This document shows, piece by piece, positions 14,469 through 19,201 of a stretch of DNA of 19,201 nucleotides; positions within the stretch are counted from its first letter, which is position 1, and each line of letters starts with the position of its first letter. The stretch lies in NCBI GenBank assembly GCA_020024515.1, contig JAHHTR010000035.1:1-19201 (forward strand), given 5' to 3'. Under the pieces are notes generated by a model, which was not told the DNA's origin, made no database searches, and saw only the letters and a program-made list of their open reading frames with translations. Source of the DNA: Angelakisella sp. GTDB taxonomy: Bacteria; Bacillota; Clostridia; Oscillospirales; Ruminococcaceae. Position numbers and translations under genes: made by a program.

Positions 14469-14714
14469 ATGGCTATAACAGTTAATCTTGATGTTATGCT
14501 TGCCAAAAGAAAAATAAGTCTTACTGAGCTTTCTGATAGGGTGGGCATAACAATGGCAAATTTATCAATACTTAAAAATGGCAAAGCGAAGGCAATAAGA
14601 GTACAAACACTTGATAAAATATGTGAGGCTTTGGATTGCCAACCAAGTGACATTTTGATATATGAAAAAACTGTCCTCCCAAAAGAAAAAGAAGAGGACA
14701 GTGTAAGTGTTTAA
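14469..14714 (+). CDS. YozG-like XRE family transcriptional regulator
   Basis: The 81-residue protein is a single helix-turn-helix domain (about residues 3-66): LDVMLAKRKISLTELSDRVG, then ITMANLSILKNGKAKAIRVQ as turn and recognition helix, then LDKICEALDCQPSDILIYE. The last 14 residues are charged. There is no ligand domain, so any signal probably comes through a partner, with the DUF2975 membrane protein the natural candidate. AGGAGG precedes the ATG. It probably autoregulates the operon, perhaps through the tandem repeat at 13924-13943. Its last codons overlap the minus-strand terminator of idi. Confidence 0.9.
   Translation: MAITVNLDVMLAKRKISLTELSDRVGITMANLSILKNGKAKAIRVQTLDKICEALDCQPSDILIYEKTVLPKEKEEDSVSV
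14665..14701 (-). terminator. Terminator of idi, embedded in the XRE coding sequence
   Basis: CTGTCCTC (14671-14678) and GAGGACAG (14694-14701) pair with a 15-base loop. On the minus strand the stem ends in six T (14670-14665). The hairpin therefore ends the idi transcript while lying within the 3' end of the convergent XRE gene, whose stop codon is only three bases from that of idi. Confidence 0.7.
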
Positions 14715-14717
14715 ATA

Positions 14718-15239
14718 TTAAAGTTTTTTGCGTATTTCGGCAATTACACGTGGGGCAGCTGAAATAAACCATACAGAATATTTTTGAGGGTTTTCTACAA
14801 GGTCTTTTTCAAGTTCATCAATATCTATCCACTTAGCGTCCATCGCTTCTTCCGAATTGAGAGTGTATTTACCTTTGTACTCACCCAAAAATACGTGGTC
14901 ATATTCATACTCAAATAGGTTGTCGTTAAATTTTGCAATGTAAATAAATTCAAAAACTTCATCAACAGGGCAATTAAAACCTAATTCTTCCAGCATACGA
15001 TTTTGAACAGCTTCGTTTAATTTTTCGTTTGGACGAGGGTGTGAGCAACAACTGTTTGTCCATATTTCAGGTGAATGGTATTTATTCTTGGCTCTTTGCT
15101 GAATAAGCATTTTATTACCGTTGTGCAAAAATACGGAAAACGCTCGGTGTAAATACGGTTTTTTGTGAGCTTCACTTTTTGGCATAGTGCCAATGGCATT
15201 GTCGTTTGTATCAACTAATATTACAATTGGTTCATTCAT
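14718..15239 (-). CDS. idi: Isopentenyl-diphosphate delta-isomerase, type I
   Basis: Idi interconverts isopentenyl and dimethylallyl diphosphate. The 173-residue Nudix-fold protein matches the type I enzyme. His25 and His31 (EAHKKPYLHRAFS) are metal ligands. WTNSCCSHP carries catalytic Cys65 and ligand His67. The Nudix helix has RMLEELG, and EYEYDHV carries Glu110 and catalytic Glu112. It is not the flavin-dependent type II enzyme found in many Firmicutes. TGAGGT lies about 11 bases before the ATG. The gene diverges from ispDF, ispE and the DRL-like gene. Since the MEP pathway makes both isomers, Idi would adjust their ratio rather than being strictly needed. Confidence 0.94.
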   Translation of the reverse strand: MNEPIVILVDTNDNAIGTMPKSEAHKKPYLHRAFSVFLHNGNKMLIQQRAKNKYHSPEIWTNSCCSHPRPNEKLNEAVQNRMLEELGFNCPVDEVFEFIYIAKFNDNLFEYEYDHVFLGEYKGKYTLNSEEAMDAKWIDIDELEKDLVENPQKYSVWFISAAPRVIAEIRKKL

Positions 15240-15274
15240 TTAATTTTTACCTCATTTTATTTTAATTTTTACTT

Positions 15275-15303
15275 AGTATACTATTAAATTTTATTTTTTG
15301 CAA
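15275..15303 (-). promoter_or_regulatory. Promoter of idi
   Basis: On the minus strand TTGCAA (15303-15298) and TATACT (15280-15275) are 17 bases apart. No equally good plus-strand promoter for ispDF was found in the same 107-base gap. Confidence 0.5.
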
Positions 15304-15346
15304 ATATATTTTATAAATAAAGATGTATTGGAGGGTATTTTGAAAT

Positions 15347-16516
15347 ATGAAAAATTCAAAAACCATTAGTGCTGTTATCTTGGCAGCAGGAAGCAGCACA
15401 CGTTTCGGTAATGGAAACAAACTGGAAGTAAATCTTTGCGGTAAATCAATAATAGAACACACAATCAATAGTTTTTTAAAATCTAATTATGTTGATGAAA
15501 TAATAGTTGTTACAAAGGCAGATGTAATAAATCATTTATCAACAATGTTTTCACCTTTTTTGCATGTAAAGTTTATTGAAGGCGGAAGAACAAGAAATGA
15601 GTCTTCGCTAATCGGTGTTCGTGAGGCTACATGTGATTTGGTGCTTGTCCATGACGGAGCAAGACCGTTTATTGATGAAGCGACAATAGAAAAATGTATA
15701 AATGCTTTGGAAGAATATGATGCTGTTGCGGCTGCAGTTAAGGCAACTGATACCATAAAGTTGTGTGATGAAAACGGTGTGGTTCGCTCCACAACCAATC
15801 GTACAGTAACTTGGCAAACACAGACTCCACAAGCATTTAAAAGAGAAGTATATCTAAAAGCATATCAAAACTTAGATCCTAATGATCCAACCCTTACAGA
15901 TGACTGTATGGTTATGGAACTTAATAATATCGACGTAAAACTGATACTGTCAAATAAAAATAATATAAAAATTACAACACGTGATGATTTGGTGTTTGCG
16001 GAAGCAATAGCGAAAGATTTGGGACTGGGTGGTGTAGCGAGAATTTGTACAGCAATAGGACAAGACAGCCACCGTACATCAGTAGCGGGCAGTAAAGATA
16101 AACCGATGATTTTGGGTGGTGTGGTTTTTGAGGACTATCCGGCACTTGAAGCAAACAGTGACGGTGATGTTGTACTACACGCAATAACAAATGCGGTGTC
16201 AGGCATAACAGGCGTTAATATTTTGGGAGAAATAGCTGACAGAATTTGCAGTTCAGGGATAAAAGACAGCAAAGTATATCTAAAAGAAGCACTTAAATAT
16301 TTAAGAGGAAGAATAACACATATTTCATTAACCATAGAATGTAATAAGCCACATATCAGCTCAAAAGTAGCACAAATGCGTGCATCTATTGGTGAAATTT
16401 TGGATTTGCCACCACATAGAGTAGGAATAACAGCGACAACAGGTGAAAATTTAACTGATTTTAGCAGAGGTCATGGTATAAGTGTATTTTGCATAGCAAC
16501 TGCGGAGGTATATTGA
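15347..16516 (+). CDS. ispDF: Bifunctional IspD-IspF (MEP pathway), atypical IspF half
   Basis: The 389-residue protein joins two MEP-pathway enzymes. Residues 1 to about 226 are IspD, which makes CDP-methylerythritol: AVILAAGSSTRFG with K25, GGRTRNESSLIGV, LVHDGARPF, WQTQTPQAF and LTDDCMVME. Residues from about 230 are IspF, which forms the 2,4-cyclodiphosphate. The three metal ligands of IspF are present: Asp240, His242 (GQDSH) and His278 (DVVLHAI). The usual AHSDGD is ANSDGD, the DIG.hFPDTD loop is replaced by an unrelated NILGEIADRIC stretch, and KATTTE is TATTGE. The fold and metal site look intact, so this seems a divergent IspF clade rather than a broken copy. GGAGG lies 12 bases before the ATG. 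ispE starts with a one-base overlap. Confidence 0.92.
   Translation: MKNSKTISAVILAAGSSTRFGNGNKLEVNLCGKSIIEHTINSFLKSNYVDEIIVVTKADVINHLSTMFSPFLHVKFIEGGRTRNESSLIGVREATCDLVLVHDGARPFIDEATIEKCINALEEYDAVAAAVKATDTIKLCDENGVVRSTTNRTVTWQTQTPQAFKREVYLKAYQNLDPNDPTLTDDCMVMELNNIDVKLILSNKNNIKITTRDDLVFAEAIAKDLGLGGVARICTAIGQDSHRTSVAGSKDKPMILGGVVFEDYPALEANSDGDVVLHAITNAVSGITGVNILGEIADRICSSGIKDSKVYLKEALKYLRGRITHISLTIECNKPHISSKVAQMRASIGEILDLPPHRVGITATTGENLTDFSRGHGISVFCIATAEVY
16504..16508 (+). promoter_or_regulatory. Ribosome binding site deciding the ispE start
   Basis: GGAGG is seven bases before the ATG at 16516, which overlaps the ispDF stop in TGATG. The in-frame ATG at 16489 lies upstream of this site. Confidence 0.75.
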
Positions 16517-17430
16517 TGACAGAAGAAAATTCTTTTAGTGTAAAGGCATTTGCAAAACTTAACTTAACAATGGAAGTATTGAATAAGAGAGAAGATAACT
16601 ATCACAATATACGTTCCTTAATGCAGTTTATTTCCCTATATGATACTATTGAATTTAAAGAGAGCGAAAATATAAATTTTGAATGTAATGATGTATTTAT
16701 ACAAGATGAAAATAATCTAGTAGTCAAGGCTTTTAAATTAATACAGGAATATATGGAAACAAAGGGGATAAATATTCCAAATATGAATATTTATTTAGAC
16801 AAAAAAGTTCCGTATATGAGTGGTATGGGAAGTGGCAGCTCCGATGGAGCTATGGTACTGCACGCAATAAACAGAAGATATAATTGTAATTTAACATTAG
16901 CTGAGCTTTGTGATTTAGGCAAAACTTTGGGAGCGGATTTCCCGGCTTGTATATATGGCAGGACACTTGTTGCTGAGGGAATAGGCGAAAAGATACAGCC
17001 ACTAAAAATCGATACTATAAATTACTATGTTGTTATAAAGCCGAAAGAGGCTTTTTCAACAGCACAGATGTATAAAAAAATAGATGATAAAGTTATTTAT
17101 TCAAAAGAAAATTATACAGATGCTGTCATAAATGCCATCCAGCATGGGAAAAAACCTGATTTTTACAATACTTTTGAATTTGTTGCAGAGCCTATCGGTT
17201 TAGTAGAAAAATACAAGACAATGCTTATCAATGTGGGCGCAATATCTTCATCAATGACAGGTGCAGGTTCGGCATTTTTCGGAATATTCAGAGATGTTCA
17301 ATCAGCAAAAAAAGCGAAAGAAATACTTGACAGCAAAAATGCAAAGAATGAATACAGTACATATTGTTGCCAAACTATGCGTGACACAATAAATGTTGCA
17401 CTTGATGAATTGGATAAACTTGTATACTAA
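16516..17430 (+). CDS. ispE: 4-diphosphocytidyl-2-C-methyl-D-erythritol kinase
   Basis: IspE phosphorylates CDP-methylerythritol, the step between the two activities of the preceding fusion. The 304-residue GHMP kinase has AFAKLNLTMEVL with Lys14, YHNIRSLMQFISLYD, the ATP loop SGMGSGSSDGA (102-112), LGADFPACIYG with catalytic Asp141, EGIGEKIQPL, and MTGAGSAFFGIF as the third GHMP motif. The start at 16516 is set by GGAGG and by translational coupling to ispDF. The next gene begins 18 bases after the stop. Together ispDF and ispE cover three consecutive MEP steps. Confidence 0.95.
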   Translation: MTEENSFSVKAFAKLNLTMEVLNKREDNYHNIRSLMQFISLYDTIEFKESENINFECNDVFIQDENNLVVKAFKLIQEYMETKGINIPNMNIYLDKKVPYMSGMGSGSSDGAMVLHAINRRYNCNLTLAELCDLGKTLGADFPACIYGRTLVAEGIGEKIQPLKIDTINYYVVIKPKEAFSTAQMYKKIDDKVIYSKENYTDAVINAIQHGKKPDFYNTFEFVAEPIGLVEKYKTMLINVGAISSSMTGAGSAFFGIFRDVQSAKKAKEILDSKNAKNEYSTYCCQTMRDTINVALDELDKLVY

Positions 17431-17436
17431 AAGAAT

Positions 17437-17441
17437 AGAGG
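17437..17441 (+). promoter_or_regulatory. Ribosome binding site deciding the DRL-like gene start
   Basis: AGAGG is one base from the ATG at 17443 but seven bases from the in-frame ATG at 17449. The second is therefore the likely start. Confidence 0.65.
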
Positions 17442-17448
17442 TATGTTA

Positions 17449-18738
17449 ATGTTTGGATTAAGAGAAGACTTTGAAAGACTATATAACGAAAATAAAGAAA
17501 TAAAGGTTGCAATTATCGGTGTAGGACAGATGGGCAGATCACTGGTTACACAGATGATTAAAATTAAAGGTATTAAACCGACTGTCATTGTCGACCACAA
17601 AGCTGAAAGAATAGAAAAAGTTTTTGAGTCGATTAATTTTGATAAGAGTAAATATGACTTTGCAGATACAGTAGAAAAAGCTGATACATTGACAGATAGC
17701 GATATAATTGTTGTTTCGGAAGATGATAGAATAGCCACAGCCTGTAAAAATGTGGAAGTTGTAATTGACGCAACAGGTTCTACGGAAAGTGCTGCGAGGA
17801 TTGCGCTTGATGCTATAAACAATAAAAAGCATATTGTTCTTATGACAGTGGAAACAGATGTTACAGTAGGACATATTTTGCGTAAAAAAGCGGAAGAAAA
17901 CGGTGTTATGCTCACAGGTATGGCAGGAGATGAGCCGGGTGCCGTTATGGAACTTTATGATTTTGCAAAGACAATGGGCTTTGAAGTTTTGGTACTTGGT
18001 AAAGGTAAAAATAATCATATTAATTATGATGCAAACCCTATTTCTGCGGAAAAAGAGGCAGAATTAAAACAAATGAATCCATATATGCTTGCATCTTTTC
18101 AAGATTGTACAAAAACTATGATAGAGCTATGTGCAATAAGTAATGCAACAGGATTTTTACCGGATAAAATCGGTTGTCACGGTGCGGAAGCCGATACAAA
18201 AACTATGATGGATATTTATTGCAAGACAAGTGAGGGGGGAATACTAAATAATTACGGTGTGGTTGATTATGTGCAAGGAATAGCTCCGGGTGTATTTGCA
18301 ATAGTTACAACTGATAATGAAGAAATTAAAAAAGAGCTGAAATACTTATTAATGGGTGATGGACCTAATTTTTTACTTTATAGACCATATCATTTGTGCA
18401 GTATGGAAGTGCCAATTACAGTAGGTAGAATGATGCTTTATAATAAGTCGTCTCTTTGGGTTAATTCAGCTAAACCACATTCCGAAGTAGTTGCATTTGC
18501 AAAAAAAGATCTATGTGAAGGCGATACAATGGATAGACTTGGCGGCTTTACAGATTATGGTGTTTTGACAACTGCCGAAGATGCAAAGAAAAACGACTAT
18601 GTTCCTATTGGACTTATTAACGAAAGAACAGTGGTTAAAAATAACATAAAAAAGGGTGAGGCTATTCGGTACAGTGATATAGAGCTTGATAATTCTTCTA
18701 TGATAGTAAAATTAAGACAAGAACAAGATAAAATGTAA
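17449..18738 (+). CDS. Homoserine-dehydrogenase-like oxidoreductase with SAF-like C-terminus; candidate DXR-II (DRL)
   Basis: The 429-residue protein starts with a Rossmann fold (AIIGVGQMGRS, about 21-31; DATGSTESAA later). A central region contains GMAGDEPGAVMELYDFAK and VLGKGKNN. The last 50 or so residues (GLINERTVVKNNIKKGEAIR) resemble an SAF domain. This plan is shared by a family close to homoserine dehydrogenase that includes the DXR-like reductoisomerase (DRL, DXR-II) of Brucella and the D-apionate oxidoisomerases. It follows ispE by 18 bases in a cluster otherwise devoted to the MEP pathway. I infer it converts deoxyxylulose 5-phosphate to methylerythritol 4-phosphate, replacing classical DXR. 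No apionate gene and no classical dxr is in view. The family is clear, the reaction is inferred from context. Confidence 0.72.
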   Translation: MFGLREDFERLYNENKEIKVAIIGVGQMGRSLVTQMIKIKGIKPTVIVDHKAERIEKVFESINFDKSKYDFADTVEKADTLTDSDIIVVSEDDRIATACKNVEVVIDATGSTESAARIALDAINNKKHIVLMTVETDVTVGHILRKKAEENGVMLTGMAGDEPGAVMELYDFAKTMGFEVLVLGKGKNNHINYDANPISAEKEAELKQMNPYMLASFQDCTKTMIELCAISNATGFLPDKIGCHGAEADTKTMMDIYCKTSEGGILNNYGVVDYVQGIAPGVFAIVTTDNEEIKKELKYLLMGDGPNFLLYRPYHLCSMEVPITVGRMMLYNKSSLWVNSAKPHSEVVAFAKKDLCEGDTMDRLGGFTDYGVLTTAEDAKKNDYVPIGLINERTVVKNNIKKGEAIRYSDIELDNSSMIVKLRQEQDKM

Positions 18739-18928
18739 TGTTTGCAAATAAAATATTGTAGTTATTTCGTAAATTTTTGGTAGTCAAAAATACTTCAAGC
18801 TATATTCCATAATAAAAATTAATATTTAATTATAAATATTATATATTAACACTTGTATTTTAAATATAAAAGTGATATATTTATGTTAACAATGTAACAG
18901 AAGTTGAGTAATATAAGGGGGACAATTT

Positions 18929-19201
18929 ATGCCGTATAAAAATAAATATTATTCAAATGATACTATGCTAAAAGAATATGTACTGAAAGTTTTATGGAAA
19001 AAATATCTGATAGCAGGTATAATCATTATTGTTGTAGGTATTTTTAAGCTGTTATATGATGTGTATGAAAGTAATATTTTAAGTATCGGTATGATTTCAG
19101 CTTGTATCATTATATGTTTGATTACCGTAATCGTTTCACCGATACAGATGTATAAACAACTCAAAGATTATGAAAAACGAATACATAATGGACAAAAGTT
19201 T
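18929..19201 (+). CDS. Membrane protein, 3' end cut by the window edge
   Basis: An open frame starts with ATG at 18929 after AAGGGGGA (18915-18922) and stays open for 91 codons to the window end. It begins MPYKNKYYSNDTMLKEYV and has two membrane segments, about residues 30-47 and 55-75. A basic stretch SPIQMYKQLKDYEKR follows. A soluble domain probably comes after the edge. The layout recalls YcxB-like proteins, but I cannot confirm the family. The preceding 190 bases are AT-rich, with a TAATATTT/AAATATTA hairpin near 18820-18842 and no convincing terminator or promoter. Confidence 0.65.
   Translation, partial: MPYKNKYYSNDTMLKEYVLKVLWKKYLIAGIIIIVVGIFKLLYDVYESNILSIGMISACIIICLITVIVSPIQMYKQLKDYEKRIHNGQKF

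Noticed and set aside
17427..17915. 162-codon minus-strand open frame opposite the DRL-like gene
   Set aside because: It is a Ser/Ile/Leu-rich shadow of the strongly supported plus-strand gene, without a ribosome binding site.
17449..18738. Homoserine dehydrogenase of the lysine/threonine pathway
   Set aside because: The N-terminal fold is similar, but the C-terminus is SAF-like and not a homoserine dehydrogenase catalytic or ACT domain. The gene sits with ispDF and ispE rather than with asd or dapA.

Overview
The window is AT-rich DNA with Shine-Dalgarno-led genes, intrinsic terminators and riboswitches typical of a low-GC Firmicute. Protein features point to the class Clostridia: a chorismate synthase of the GQSHS type, an IspD-IspF fusion and a DUF2975/XRE pair. 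No species can be named from sequence alone. I see no CRISPR array, prophage or intact transposon. This is mostly a chromosomal housekeeping region, and its less ordinary content lies in regulation and in two unusual enzyme choices.

Layout. Positions 1-546 hold the upstream region of a gene lying off the left edge, a tRNA-Thr(CGT) with promoter and terminator on the minus strand, and a long hairpin that looks like fused IS3-family ends. A minus-strand lipoprotein of unknown function follows (547-1482). Positions 1755-6068 are a tightly packed aromatic amino acid operon: aroA, aroC, a small chorismate mutase, a shikimate dehydrogenase-shikimate kinase fusion, and type II dehydroquinase. Four of these five genes overlap a neighbour. 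The operon ends in a bidirectional terminator.

Positions 6120-9082 are on the minus strand: a DUF6512-like membrane protein, a cation:proton antiporter, and queA. Between queA and the antiporter is a fluoride (crcB-type) riboswitch with an overlapping terminator. The queA promoter and the next operon's promoter diverge and share a -35 region.

Positions 9140-12850 are lysine/diaminopimelate genes: a promoter, a lysine riboswitch (L-box) with terminator, asd, dapA, a 200-base hairpin-rich noncoding stretch, and dapB. A GpsA-like dehydrogenase follows (12878-13837), ending at a 22-bp perfect palindrome whose right arm also supplies the -35 box of the next operon. That operon encodes a DUF2975 membrane protein and an XRE regulator.

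Positions 14718-18738 are isoprenoid genes: type I IPP isomerase (minus strand), then on the plus strand an IspD-IspF fusion, IspE, and a homoserine-dehydrogenase-like protein with a C-terminal SAF-like region. The position of the last gene suggests a DXR-II/DRL-type reductoisomerase, which would supply the MEP-pathway step before IspD. The window ends inside a small membrane protein gene (18929 onward).

The best leads are the fluoride riboswitch over an antiporter operon, the DRL candidate in an MEP cluster, and the palindrome plus tandem repeats at the DUF2975/XRE promoter. None amounts to a clearly new system; each is a specific, checkable inference.
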